Shown here: piece by piece, positions 10,680 to 22,577 of the stretch | Numbering within the stretch: the stretch's first letter is position 1 | Layout: each line of letters begins with the position of its first letter | Source of the DNA: Ophiodon elongatus | Lineage: Eukaryota > Chordata > Actinopteri > Perciformes > Hexagrammidae | NCBI GenBank assembly: GCA_016806645.1 | Contig: JACSYO010000132.1 | Span: forward strand, 454,501-518,500 | DNA: 64,000 bases | Reading direction: 5' to 3' | Made by a program: the position numbers and the translations under genes | The notes under the pieces: generated by a model | What the model was told of the DNA's origin: nothing | Seen by the model: only the letters and a program-made list of their open reading frames with translations | Databases searched by the model: none

Positions 10680-11008
10680 GCAAGGCCAAGGAATTGATCA
10701 CAGTGTTTGATATGGAAATGCAGCATAAGCACACTGTATCAGCCGTACATTTGCATTCTGCTGATCACTACTTAATTCATGGCGGAGGTTTTTTGTACAT
10801 GTTTTCCTTTTGGTATGCAGCAGGCAGCTCAAAAGCATCTTTTGTTTTGACTGCAAAGGGCGTATTTGTCCCTTGGCCTGAGCACAAATAGCAGCTGACG
10901 ATAACACATAGCCTCCAGGAGAATTAACCGTCGACTGAGAATGAGAAGAAGCACAGCTATGGTACCGCCACGTGCTGCTTTACATAACGGCGTGCCTGTG
11001 CAGAAATG
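10679..11008. other. Unannotated stretch
   Basis: No feature recognised between the CA microsatellite and the 11-bp tandem repeat. Confidence 0.5.
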
Positions 11009-11070
11009 TATGTGTACAGTATGTGTACAGTATGTGTACAATATGTGTACAGGATGTGTACAGTATGTGC
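11009..11070. repeat. 11-bp tandem repeat, 5-6 units
   Basis: Units TATGTGTACAG repeat about 5.6 times with one- or two-base changes, ending before TGCTCGAG. Confidence 0.95.
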
Positions 11071-11120
11071 TCGAGTGTACTTTGATGTCAGATTCTGGCT
11101 GAGAAGAAGAAAGCTTCATC

Positions 11121-11390
11121 CGTACCTTCCTGTCCTTTCCCACCAGTCAAAGCGCTTCACACCACACGTCAACATTCACCCGTTTCACGCTGACTGCAGA
11201 GGCCGCCTCACACGCTGCCATCAGGATCTAGTCACGTCCTTCACACTCACTCAACACGCCGATGGCCCGGCCTTCTCCAGCAATTTTTGGGGTTGAGCAT
11301 CTTGCCCGAGGACACTTCAACATGCGGCCTGGATGAGTGGCCGTCCCGTTGGTGTCCGAGCCTCATGCTCTTCCTCTGTGGCTCTTGAGC
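11121..11390 (-). repeat. SINE-like repeat copy, diverged
   Basis: Phrases GTCAAAGCGCTTCACACC, TTTTTGGGGTTGAGCATCTTG and CCCGAGGACACTTCAACATG match the family also present at 28781-29044. The tRNA-like head would lie at the right end, so the element reads on the minus strand. It is strongly decayed. Confidence 0.7.
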
Positions 11391-13780
11391 GCAGTTCATG
11401 CTCGCGCGCCACAAAACGACCGAATCTAAAAAATATTTTGCAGCCAAATCAAATGTTGCACAGGATATTCAGTCTTCGTTTCTTTATAATACATTTAAAT
11501 ACGTGACTTCTTTCTTTACAGGGCTCGTACAAAAGGTAACAAAGTAGGCCATGAATATGAGATATGATAATTACAATCCCTCCTCGTCATAGTGGAGGTT
11601 GGTTTATAGCTGCACGTGGTACATGGTTGGTACATGGTTACACCTACAGTCCATGGGCACATCGATGAGTTACACTCAGTTACAGTTATTATTGCAGAAT
11701 AATGCAGCTCATATAAACACCTCGCTTCAAGCTCGGAGCTCGCTACGCCGCTAACGCGGGTGTAAACAAAGTTTTAGGTTTCGACCTCCGCCCAAGGACA
11801 TTAGCATACATTAGTTAGGATTCCAGCAGGCTTCTGTTGATGGTCGTGTTCAAATGAAACTCACTGGACTTACAAGGCATGTCATTGGACTGTAGAGAAT
11901 TCAGAATCCCCGTGAGGCTTTCAGCATTAGCATACATCCACAGGAGCACCAGTCTGTAATTTGATCCACATTATAGTCAGCCTTTGTTTGTTTTCCATTT
12001 GGACGTGACTGGGGATACCAAACCATCCAAACACTTACTGAGACAGACAATGTTTCATTAGAAGCAGCATCAGAGGTGCAGACAGACTCATCTGTGTTTG
12101 TGAACGAGCCGTGGAAGACGAGGACGTGGTCTCTGATTCATGTGTGTGAGGGACACGGTGACACGGCTCCGTGTGGATGTTTAATAGCAGCTGCACAGTG
12201 AGATTATGTTGTCACTGATACAGTAACGTGACTGTTCATAATATCTTCTTTGGATACAGTATATGCCATATAATGTATACTATCATAACTGTTATTACGA
12301 TGTATTTGTATGATTGTACTCTGTGTAGTATTTATTGTTTTTCATGAATTTAATTCAATGAGTCAAAAAGTAAAGTGGAACGTAGACATCCAGAGAAAGA
12401 ATCATCGGGGAGCTTTAGTCATTCTGCTTGGAGTGACACTAAACTCTCTCCGAGGCAATTTCTTCCTTGATGTCATCCTACTAATTGTCTAACTTTTCTG
12501 TGATTATTCAATCATTTGATTGTTTTTAAATATATTTTTTTTTGCAACTGTAAAACTGATATGAAAGGACGTGTAATTAATTGGCGCCAAGTGAAAGGAA
12601 ACAAAATGGAAACGAGAAATGCTTTCTGACATGCAGGAGTATTTTCTAACCCCCAAAGGGGCACAGTCTCCTCGTTGGAACCAATAAAAAGGCCTCCTCA
12701 CCTTCTCTTTCCAAATTATGAATTACTGAAACTACTGTTCCAGCGTTACTTTAAAATCTACCATGTTAAACAGCCACATCATTTATAATATTTATGCTTT
12801 TAGAAACATTTGCCCTGAAAGATACTGTTACCTTGTGTAGCCCAGAATACTAACAAAGCAAGTAATGCGTGTTTCAGTCAATCATCCAACCACTGAGATG
12901 CATTTAGGAGCTATGGCCCACTGGGCCAGAAGGATCTGCAAAAGGAAGTCTGCAAAATGACTCAGTAAAGTCTGTTATAGAGAAATACTTCACTAATGTG
13001 TGTCATCATATCAGACCGAGTAAAGCTGGAGCAGCAAAACCTCCGAATGGACTGAGCTGACTGAGTGTTTGCTTTTATTCAAATCCTCATTCTTGAGAAG
13101 CAGACTGAGTCAATTCTTCTTTCATAAGAAGGCATCTCGTTGTCGTTTTTTTTTTATCTCCACGTCAAAGTTTCCAGTCACTGTTTCAGTCTGTCACCGT
13201 TTAGTTTTGAATATTATCACCTTTCATAACCCAGTACGTTACCACCTTCTGATCCGATCCAAACCAAAGAGCCCTCACGCTCTTGCCTTGACGAAGTCAT
13301 TTTGTGTGAGTGTCCTGTCATGTCACATTAACTGTGGGAAGCTTTAAACATGACTTACACTTCCTCCCAGTCGCACAGTTCCACCTGCATCAGCCCAAGC
13401 TTGAAACATGGCATGCAGAGATTTGACAAGCAGTATACTTTTCCCTCAACAGGGGGAGATGTGGCGCTGTCATGTTTGGCTCAGTGAGCGGAGCACCTTG
13501 TCGAGGCGCCGCGGCTCCCAGACAGCGACAGGCGCTGCTGTCCTGCCACACCACCAGCAGGCTGCTTATCTGGTTTCAACTTTCTGTTTTTATGTTGTTA
13601 AATAGGATTTCTATAGCAATGTGTCACTCCCCGCAGTCTGACACTTCCACTGAGTGCAGATGTCTGCTGGGAGCTTGCAGGGAGTTCATCATGGTTGTCT
13701 AAACAGAGACCTGATTCAGCATGGATTCTCAAAATTTAAAGCTGCAGTGAAACGGCATGAAGGACTTAAACATTGGTGCT
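11391..13780. other. Unannotated 2.4-kb stretch
   Basis: No gene or clear repeat. Frames of 60-92 codons on both strands have no recognisable content. Confidence 0.5.
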
Positions 13781-13818
<38 letters not shown>

Positions 13819-13826
13819 CATATATA
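13781..13826. repeat. (AT)n microsatellite
   Basis: About 46 bases of alternating TA with a few breaks; able to form cruciform or slipped structures. Confidence 0.95.
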
Positions 13827-13896
13827 GTATATCTGAGATCTTTAAGGTGGCCAGCATTAGCCCAATAGAACATACAAAGCTTATGATATGCTGGGT

Positions 13897-14230
13897 CACA
13901 GGCATAGACTGTGGACGTAGTATTTTGCCGGTCACCATCTTGTTTTTTGATGCGAGATGGTGGAGCTACGTACAAATGAACGTTAACTCTCATGAAGTGA
14001 AAACACATTGTGAAAGGGTTAAAGTTATAAGATGAAAAGATGGACAACTCCCAGACTGGACAACGCTGTGGAACAGACCTGTCAATCCCCTTGTAGCCCC
14101 GCCCAAAGCATCCCCTGCTTTATGGTCTGTTTGACTCTAAATGGACCATCATTTACTAAATGAACATCATGCTGTATTGAAGAAGACTTGAAACTAGAGA
14201 TTGAGACATAAACTCATGCTTACAATGTTT
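13897..14230 (+). repeat. Second copy of the GGTGACGTCACCC-type dispersed repeat
   Basis: Starts GGCATAGACTGTGGACGTAG, lacks the central GGTGACGTCACCC block, and ends with TGGTCTGTTTGAC, CCATCATTTACTAAATGAAC and GAAGAAGACTTGAAACTAG as in the copy at 8224-8540. Confidence 0.7.
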
Positions 14231-14249
14231 ACTGAGGGAATAAATCAAG

Positions 14250-14550
14250 AGGAGAGAGGTCAGGAGAGAGAATGCAGCTTTAAGACATGAAGCTTTGACT
14301 TATATTCAACCAGAGGAGTCGCCCCCTGGTGGCCAGGAGAGAGAAGCTGTTTTAAGACACCACACAAACAATGTGTTTCAGATAAAAAAGGATTTTTGTT
14401 CAGGGGAAACTTAAATCACAATTTTGACATCAACACATGAAGCTTTGACTTCTATACGACCAGAGGAGTCGCCCCCTGGTGGTCAGGAGAGAAAATGCAG
14501 CTTTAACACATGAAGCTTTGACTTCTAAATAACCAGAGGAGTCGCAGAGG
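14250..14550. repeat. Threefold repeated block downstream of the dispersed element
   Basis: The block ACATGAAGCTTTGACTT ... CCAGAGGAGTCGCCCCCTGG ... AGGAGAGA occurs at about 14286, 14436 and 14508. The first and second copies are separated by a single-copy insert, the second and third are adjacent, and the third is truncated. Confidence 0.85.
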
Positions 14551-16027
14551 ACCGCAGCAGTAGTATCCAAATGGTTGTAGAAACCAATGCGGACTGGAAA
14601 CAGGTCTGCCTTAAGACAACAATGAGGGTTGCATTAGTGTGAGCATGTTGTTTAAGGTCCAGGTATAACAATGAAACACAATCAAGTTATGATACTATTT
14701 TATCTCTCATCACCACAATTGTGGGTAAACAGTAAAGAAATACACCGTTCACATTACAATGTGCACGTGCATGCATGTGATGAAGTGGCGTCATGTTGCA
14801 GTAAAAGTTGAGCCGCCGAACTGATGAATGAAATGAAAGGGATGTGTTTTTTTTTTCTTCAACAAATCATTTTAAGCCGGCAAGTTGTGAAACGGAAATG
14901 GAACTTAAAATTGACTTGTCAAATCAAGTCGGACATTTATTCATGCAGCACAATATCACAAATCACAAAATTTCAGTTCTGGTTCAATTTTCTCTCCAAT
15001 TTAGGTATTTATTATCGACCGTCATTGGACAGATTCCACACTGTTAGTTATTGTGGACCTCTGGATTCATGGAGATCAAACAAAAATGTAGGGACTAAAT
15101 TTGCCAGATTCTCCCCAAATAGCAATTCCTCCTCTTTGTGGTTTTGCTTGTGGTTGGTGGTTTGCCTCACTGTTGCTGTCTTTACCTACAGTTTAATAGT
15201 GGAGCATTCGTTTTGAAGTGTCTGGTTACGAGAGGTTGATCCACACCTTCCATCCAAACTAAATCCAGAACATTCAGTTCACCCTGCACACCAACAATCC
15301 AAATGAGAAGTCAGAAAGCCCTGTTGTCTGGCTCTGCATCTCCACAAGCGGCCTCATAAACATCATAACCGCATTACAGACGTGGAACAGTGACATAGAT
15401 GCATTACTGAAGACGGGTTGCACGGTTTACGATGATAAACGGTCTCACACCAGCACCGTGCTCTGTGGTAGAGTTTAGGATGAAACAGTTGGAATGGAGA
15501 GTAAAAGAAGACAAAAAATATGACTTCATGAGGCTTTTTGCTTTCATCTGGTCTTAACAAGAGGCGGGGACCATCCCCTCGGTGTCACGTCGTTCTGTCT
15601 CGTTCTCACTGCCTCCCTCCCTCTCTGGGTGATGCCAAATTCACCCCTCCAAGGTGACAGACTGCAGATTGGCTTCTCATTGATGTGGAACAAAAGGCGG
15701 CCCACGTGACTTGTGGGTTAAACGCTAATTGTCTGATATTCCAAAATAGAGCGGGATAACACGGAGAGATTGACGACTTGTGTGGGGTCCAATTTTCATG
15801 TTCAGGTAATGATGAGCACTAAATTTAGATTCATCAAGAGTTTGGAGAGGTGGACACTCACAAAAGTACCACAACAACCAGAAGCACAAGCTGCTCATCA
15901 TCACTAGCTTGAAAGATATGTTCAATGTCATCAGTAGATGTTTCTGGCTCAATATGACACTGTGAATGCTTGTGTCTGGATGTGAATTATACATTATAAG
16001 TGTTGTATTCTTGGGCATTAATGTAGG
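14551..16027. other. Unannotated 1.5-kb stretch
   Basis: No family or gene recognised. The 130-codon frame at 14824-15216 and the 145-codon minus frame at 15725-16162 (which runs through an AT repeat) have no identifiable domains. Confidence 0.5.
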
Positions 16028-16050
16028 TATATAAATATATATATATATAT
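16028..16050. repeat. (AT)n microsatellite
   Basis: Short alternating AT run followed by a T run. Confidence 0.9.
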
Positions 16051-17149
16051 TTATTTTTTTTATACAGATTTCTTCCTGTGCATACGTGTTTTGCACTAGA
16101 TGGCACTGTGCACATGGTTGTGAGAAACCTCTTGCATACTCTGGCTGGATCAAAGCGCGCACACATCATTTATGATCAGTTATTGACACTGTGTTTAGTA
16201 TTTAGACCTCAGCCCCATCACACCGGCTCTGTTGCCGTGGGAACAGGTCTAAAACCGGCTGCACAAATCCACACGGTGTGATTTACTCCCCATCCAATGT
16301 CTCTGAGGCGAGCCACTGCGACGCAGGCAGCAGCTGAGTTGAGTCAGCAAAGGTCACAGCAGATGACACCGCACTCTGAGAGTGAATTAGCAAGGGGTCC
16401 CTGCCAGGGCCCGGTGCTGAGCCGTTAGCCGTCGCTGGCGCACATCCAGGCAATAAAAGTCAAGTCTTAGATACCGATGTCCCGTAAAAGCCAAGTCTTA
16501 CTTGAACACTGTGCTGGCCAGGTAATCCAGCAGGTGAATGGAATGTCAGCCGTGCTGGAGACGGGCTCAGCCCACCTGTTTGGATGCTGAGCTGTATATA
16601 CGCGGTGCAGCCTGGGCAAGCGCCTCACATGTCCACCCGGACTGAGGAATGGCTTTAAAATGGTAGATTCACCCAGGTTGTCTTATTTACCTCTTCTGGT
16701 GTGTAGCCAGAGCATTACAACATTACCAGCAGGCGTGAGGTTTTCTCTCTCAGATAACATATGACGATCTATTATTCATTCCCTTTCTAGTCTATTCCTG
16801 TATGAATATGCACAGACATTCATGAAGAGCAAATGTGCAAGGAAGTACTTTAGTCACTCCCTCTACAGCTGTAACTTAAAAGGGAAACATTCTGTATTTT
16901 TCACTGTCGCACACTATGTCCCCACGTTTTTGTTGAGCCAGAGATCTGCAGACGGCAACCGCTCACAGGCTGAAATGTAACCATGTCAGGGCAAGCTGAA
17001 AGCGCTCGCTTTTATTATTATGACTATTAAAAGTGTCTGACAACATTATGAAAAGAGTCTCGCTGTGGACAATGTGGACCAGGTCTTTGAACTCCATGGT
17101 CGCCCGTATTAATTAGTGCCAGAGTATTCGGAGGAAGAGCTCCTACAAA
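16051..17149. other. Unannotated 1.1-kb stretch
   Basis: More GC-rich than its surroundings around 16200-16650. No gene structure or repeat family recognised. Confidence 0.5.
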
Positions 17150-17408
17150 GTGCAGAGTGAACGAGGAGAGACAACAGATGGAGGAGGTGGAGCAGCTGCC
17201 GACAGGCCGAGGAGCTCAGGAGGCTGGTGGTGCTCCTGTGGCTGCTGTGACCCTCCACCCACAGAGACCTGGTGCCGCCCCAAGATCACATGTCACCACC
17301 AGACTTCTCCTTCAGCGAGACTTGGGCACGATAACAAACGCACGGGATCACTCCCTATCACCCCAGTCTGAGGCACAACGAGCCCTAGTGGACGTACCGT
17401 TGCATTAA
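17150..17408 (+). other. GC-rich block with two overlapping open frames, origin unknown
   Basis: Two plus-strand frames (73 codons at 17150-17371, 83 codons at 17157-17408) overlap almost fully. The block is GC-rich for this region and begins with a purine-rich GAGGAGGTGGAG run. Neither product shows a domain I know. It may be a transposon remnant or an old exon; nothing decides between these. Confidence 0.3.
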
Positions 17409-18067
17409 CGCCGAGCCGGTTTACAGCGTTCTCCTTCAGACCAATTTCAAAATGTTTTGTCCCCATCAGTCACAAAAAACATTGGTCAATAAGGTCCATC
17501 TAGCTCGGAACATTCCAAAGCTACCTTTGAATATGATTAAAGGATACAAACATTGTGTAAAGCTTTCCATTATTTACAACAACGTACTTTTACAAGAAGA
17601 GTCTAATAAAACAAATTGAGAACCTGTCAATACTTGGCAGTAATATTTCATATTAATCATATGAGTAAGAGTCATTACAGTGAGAAGGAGTGCCAGTAAA
17701 ATCAATGTAATATGATTTGAAATTATATTCTAACAAGTGAAGGCTAATGAAGTTATCTTTAAATATACTGTGTGATCGTAAAGGAGTGGTGGCCCAGCGT
17801 TAGCGCCACCTGGAGCTCTCCAGTCAGATGTGTTATATACGACAATATAATAAGTCTGGTTCTGAGGCTCTGATACTAGTCTCATTAGGGTTAATAAAAA
17901 ATGAAAAAAAACAAAACATGAAGACTTTTCTGAGTGCCCCGCAGCATTGGAAAGGTTCACTATGGAGAGTTTTTATTGGAACTGCTTTCTGCCAAAGAAA
18001 AACTGTTGACAGTGTGACCTGAAACAACGTGGACATGGTTTCTGTGCAGACAGTGTTGTTGAACCTC
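17409..18067. other. Unannotated stretch
   Basis: AT-rich sequence without recognised genes or repeats. Confidence 0.5.
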
Positions 18068-18388
18068 TTAAAGGGGCACTACAGTGATTTAGTAATGCAT
18101 TTGCAGGGAGTTGGGAGCTTGTGAGAGGTTTAAAAATAAACGTCCAAAATCTAAGTAGCAGAGTCTCTCTCTTTGAGACCATCCCTGTCTGATAAAGGCT
18201 TTCCGTTGATAATATGAATAGTCAGGCCTGATTCAACATGAGCCTGATGACATCGTTAAGGTTATTTCCTCAGACTTTAGAAAGCTGCCGTCAGAACCAC
18301 ATAAGAAATTAAAGCGTCCTTTTCACCGCCTGCATGGAGCTCTTCCTCATGAGTAAAGCTGCCCTCATGTGTAGGGTTACCCTTTAAA
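18068..18388. mobile_element. Possible small TTAA-flanked non-autonomous element
   Basis: TTAAAGGGGCACTACAGTG at the left and, on the other strand, TTTAAAGGGTAACCCTACAC at the right resemble inverted termini with TTAA targets. The left sequence recalls a common fish repeat. The ends match only partly, so this is tentative. Confidence 0.4.
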
Positions 18389-18539
18389 TGCCTTTTTCAG
18401 TTCTATAAACAGCACAAATAAAATTCCATTCCCCCATATAGCGGTTGCGAAAAAAAAACATGTGAATGTCACATATTTAATTTAATATTTAATCTCATCA
18501 GATTAAACTGGCCAGGAATCACAAATGGTAAATGACACC

Positions 18540-18578
18540 GTTTTTTTTTAAAATTTAATTTAGGTGAACTGCCCTTTT
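18540..18578. repeat. End of a MITE-like repeat
   Basis: TTAGGTGAACTGCCCTTTTAA on the complement reads TTAAAAGGGCAGTTCACCT, the familiar end of fish MITEs of the AAAGGGNNAGTTCACC type. The other end was not found. Confidence 0.4.
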
Positions 18579-18624
18579 AAATGTCTTAAATACACATTCC
18601 TTGATTTTTAGCTAACGCATGCAT

Positions 18625-18631
18625 GGCTGAT
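18625..18631. repeat. Left 7-bp target duplication of the fold-back element
   Basis: GGCTGAT directly precedes the element; the same seven bases follow it at 19932-19938. Confidence 0.8.
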
Positions 18632-19931
18632 CAACCCTGTCTCCTAAAAATACCGTTCCCCCAGAACTAAAACGCATTCTCAAATACGTTTGACCAGAAA
18701 CAAATTTTCTCCCTGATTAATTCTGTGTTTGACGTATTACAAATATGTTTCTAATCAACGTATCTTTGCCGTTTGTTTTCTTGCTTTGCTTTCATACAAT
18801 GCGCTTGACTACACATCGGGCTGTTATTAATTGGAAAAAGCGTACTCTAGTCTTTATTATTTTAATTTAATTTAATTCCCGTATATTTTGTATCGCCTGT
18901 GCATTAGGCGTGCTTTTAAGAAGTAATGCATTGAGACAGCCTTTTCATAGTGACATGCGATCGCTAACAAACCTGTCCTGCCACCCCCCTCGCATATAAT
19001 ATTGTTCGTACTTTTTTCTGTATTGAATACGACACTATCGCACTTTGCAGATATATTTATTTGTTCTGCATGTTTAACCGGGAATATTTTCCTGTAGGAA
19101 ATGAGGTGAAGTGACGTACTTCCTGTCCTACAGGAAAATATTCCCGGTTAAACATGCAAAACAAATAAATATATCTGCAAAGGGCGATAGTGTTGTAATC
19201 GATACAGAAAAAAGTACGAACAATATTATATACAGTCTATGGTGCGAACACATCAGATGGTTAACTGCTCCAAAGCTGCAAGAGGGATCCCACGCTTCTT
19301 CTACATCCCACAAATACTCAACGCTGGCATGATAACGTAGAATGAAAATAATGGTTAGACACGAAACGCTAAAAAACACCTGTGATTAATTAACGTTTAA
19401 CCAGTATAATAATTAGTCCAATGGATTTGGTCGAAAATGAAATGCTAGCAGGATAACGTAAACATGGCTAATGGGCGTGTCCCTACGTACGTCCCTCACG
19501 TGACCATTGACCTTATTACGTGTGACGTCACTTGGGAATCCCCATTGATGGAGCTTTATGAATCAGTTTAGGTGAAAAAAACTACCGTTATGGCATACAC
19601 GAATAGTTCCTATGACACACATCAATGGCAGACCCCTAATGCTGTCATAATGCGCAGACGATACAAAATATACGGGAATTAAATTAAATTAAAATAATAA
19701 AGACTAGAGTACGCTTTTTCCAATTAATAACAGCCGACGTGTGGTCGAGCGCATTGTAGGAAAGCAAAGCAAGAAAACAAACGGCAAGCAAGAAAAGAAA
19801 CGTTGATTAGAAACGTATTTGTAATATACGTCAAACACAAACGTAATCAGGGAGAAAATACGTTTCTGGGCAAACATATTTGAGAATGCGTTTTAGTTCT
19901 GGGGGAACGTCATTTTTAGGAGACAGGGTTG
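18632..19931. mobile_element. 1.3-kb fold-back (long inverted repeat) transposon, non-autonomous
   Basis: Both ends read CAACCCTGTCTCCTAAAAAT toward the inside. The left arm 18632-18906 is the reverse complement of 19649-19931 with scattered mismatches. A second arm pair, 18994-19098 with 19127-19232, closes on a 28-base loop. Unpaired segments are 18907-18993 (87 bp) on the left and 19233-19648 (416 bp) on the right, so the left half has probably lost, or the right half gained, about 330 bp. There is no transposase-like frame; the longest frames (73-83 codons) lie in the hairpin. The flanking 7-bp duplication GGCTGAT supports insertion by transposition. I cannot name the superfamily. Confidence 0.9.
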
Positions 19932-19938
19932 GGCTGAT
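19932..19938. repeat. Right 7-bp target duplication of the fold-back element
   Basis: GGCTGAT, identical to 18625-18631. Confidence 0.8.
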
Positions 19939-20421
19939 GCATCCATGTTACTGAATATACTGCATAATATATGTTACAGAAGAAGACATCATCGTGCATT
20001 GGTTCCCCTCCTTTCGATATGCAAAGTCTGACATGTGACTTGCCCACATGTAATAAATGGAAATATCAGGACACTCATACAATGTATGGCCCCGGTCTGG
20101 ATTGTGCTTTCTAAACAACGTCTGCCAAGAAGCTAGCGTCTGTAGTCGCACGCTCATGAATAAAGATAGGGAATGCAAACACTGCTTTCAGCATTCAGCA
20201 AGCTTTCCCTTCTCGCAGCACGAGGAAACAAAGTACAAAGTATACATTTCAAAGGGTTGAAAACAGCTGGTGCGAGTTCAATGATGCCATTGAATACTTG
20301 TCTTGAGAATAATAAAGCAGTGGCTTCCTGTCCAATACATCTGTGATATTGCCTAGACTTCATATGCTCAAAATCAGGGTTCATCCACATATCAGTGGCT
20401 CCATCTGTCTCTGCAGCCGCT

Positions 20422-20422
<1 letters not shown>
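19939..20422. other. Unannotated stretch
   Basis: Nothing recognised between the fold-back element and the CA microsatellite. Confidence 0.5.
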
Positions 20423-20487
<65 letters not shown>

Positions 20488-20510
20488 CATCATCATCATC
20501 ATCATCATCA
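20423..20510. repeat. Compound (CA)32(TCA)8 microsatellite
   Basis: An uninterrupted CA run to 20486 passes straight into eight perfect TCA units. The His/Thr-rich frames crossing it are artefacts. Confidence 0.97.
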
Positions 20511-21961
20511 GTGGAGTGGGCAGCTTCACAATCTATTCAAACAAGTTAGTGGAGCAGCTGAATTTGTTGACAATCCATATCAGAATTTATTTGTGTTTCG
20601 TTGTTTTCTTCATTTCAAGTCCTATTAAATGAAAGTGTGAAGGGGCAAGATGACGTGTGTCCCGACTATAGATTTAAGGAAGATATTCATTTCAGCTGAG
20701 GCTTCTTATCTTTTTTATCACGGTTATGAAAGTCTTAAAATAACCACGGCAGCTTCATCACGAATCACATATAGTATATGATTATCCTACTGAGAATGTA
20801 ACGTCTCCCATCTCTGACTGGTTCTTCCTGTTTATTGTTCAGTTGAAATTAATAATACCAACAGAGTGCAACAGTGAAATTAAGATTCAAAAACAGCTTC
20901 TTCTAATTTTGAAATTCATCTACAAATGACTCAGCTCCGTGTTGGTATATGCCGTCAGGGGCTTCCTGCTCCACTCTGAAGACTGAATTTGCATGTGAAC
21001 TCTTCCATATCCTCCTGTGCAGCTTGTTTTTTGTTGCTCTTTTGAGTCAAGATGTATAGAGAAATCCCCAAACATTCATAAACAAACAGTTTAATTACTT
21101 GATGTGCAGGTCGGGTCAGTTATATTTCTCCTGTAAAGCATAGGCCACGAACCATTACATTTGCAATATCTGAAAAATGCGTGTCACTGTTGGTTTATCT
21201 TTTCAAACACACTATATGTACAAACAGATGAACGCACAGGTGGTGGCTGGGTGCTCAATTCATATGCATGCTGCAAAATGAGGAGAAGCAGCTTTATGCA
21301 TGGACATGTTTGCACGGATATACATAAAAAAAGCAAGGATCCATACATTAACCCACCCCCCCCCGCCCCTTTCTCTCATCAAAGCATTGTCAGTGCACTA
21401 CAGTAGCAGGGCATTGTGATTTTTTATTATTAGAGGAGGGTAACATGGCGAAGAAGCCCGGCTGCTTTGACAGCGAGCGCAGGCTGTTGCACATTTCCTA
21501 CACTGTGCAACTGAGAATAATTATCTTTCTCGATGGGAAATCAATTCCATATCATGGAGGGTTTCCAGTGACCTACTCGCTGCACGAGTCGAAGCCGAGC
21601 ATGATAATCGCCACTGTAGTACAAATTTGACCGTCCTACTTACTGCTGCCGCCACCCATAACGGCCCCAACCTCTGCCGTAATCACACATGAGCGGTTAC
21701 AAGGCAACGGAACGTCGTCACAGGAAGCGTTTCAGCCACAGCTTTCAGTCATCCATGTCATGCACGACCAATTGCTTATCAATCCAGCAGTCTACTCAGG
21801 GATCAGAATAGCTCACATGTTACTCACACGCACACAAATGCAATTTTTACAGTGATTGTGTGTTGAGCTAACAAACAAGTGGTTGACTTTTACTCAATGC
21901 TGATGCTGCTCTGCTAACTTGCTGCTCCCATTGCGCCCCCCCATGAGGGAAGCGTACTTAC
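20511..21961. other. Unannotated 1.45-kb stretch
   Basis: No gene or repeat recognised. A C-rich run (ACCCACCCCCCCCCCGCCCC) lies at 21351-21370. Confidence 0.5.
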
Positions 21962-22545
21962 AGGTCCAGTGTGTAGGATTCAGGGGAAACTATTGGGAAA
22001 TGGAATGTAATATTCATAACTATGTATTCGTCAGTGTTATGGTTAGCGGGTCCACTTCATGGAGTCCACTGTTTTGAACTGCCATGTTTGAACGGTAGCC
22101 TAGAATGAACAAACACAACGCTGGCTCTAGAGAGCCACTTTTGAGTTTTTTTACTTTACCTGAATGCCACGTAGTTCTCAAACATGCTGTAAAGTCAGAG
22201 GATCAGACTGCACATGTAAAGTCAGAGGATCAGACTGTATATGTAAAGTCAGAGGATCAGACTGTACATGTAAAGTCAGAGGATCAGACTGTATATGTAA
22301 AGTCAGAGGATCAGACTGTACTGTATATGTAAAGTCAGAGGATCAGGCTGTCTATGTAAAGTCAGAGGATCAGGCTGTATATGTAAAGTCAGAGGATCAG
22401 ACTGTATATGTAAAGTCAGAGGATCAGACTGTATATGTAAAGTTAGAGGATCAGACTGTATATGTAAAGTCAGAGGATCAGACTGTTTATGTAAAGTCAG
22501 AGGATCACTAAATGATTAATCCTGAGATGGTGCTATAAATATCTG
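21962..22545 (+). mobile_element. TTAA-type DNA element copy carrying a minisatellite
   Basis: The left end AGGTCCAGTGTGTAGGATTC is the best-preserved terminus of this family in the window. Further matches to the 49679 copy are GCTGGCTCTAGAGAG, CTTTACCTGAATGCCAC and GTAGTTCTCAAACATGCT. From 22189 the element passes into a 27-bp tandem array. The right end is poorly preserved and its position is approximate. Confidence 0.65.
22189..22508. repeat. 27-bp minisatellite, 12 units
   Basis: AAAGTCAGAGGATCAGACTG repeats at 22191, 22218, 22245, 22272, 22299, 22331, 22358, 22385, 22412, 22439, 22466 and 22493: all 27 bases apart except one 32-base step caused by a 5-bp duplication (ACTGT). Units differ by one or two bases. 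As 27 is a multiple of three, two frames stay open (VKSEDQTVY units), switching at the 5-bp insertion; these are not genes. Confidence 0.97.
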
Positions 22546-22547
22546 AA

Positions 22548-22577
22548 CTATATATATATATATATACACACACACAT
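22548..22577. repeat. (TA)n(CA)n microsatellite
   Basis: Short alternating TA run passing into CA. Confidence 0.9.

Noticed and set aside
20154..20628. Frames of 68-109 codons containing poly(Thr-His) and poly(His)
   Set aside because: They are made by the (CA)n(TCA)n microsatellite.
22189..22508. Regular direct repeats as a CRISPR-like array
   Set aside because: Units are contiguous with no unique spacers, and the context is a vertebrate genome.
22105..22511. Frames with VKSEDQTVY repeats as a possible repeat protein
   Set aside because: They coincide with the 27-bp array, switch frame at a 5-bp insertion, and lie in a DNA transposon.
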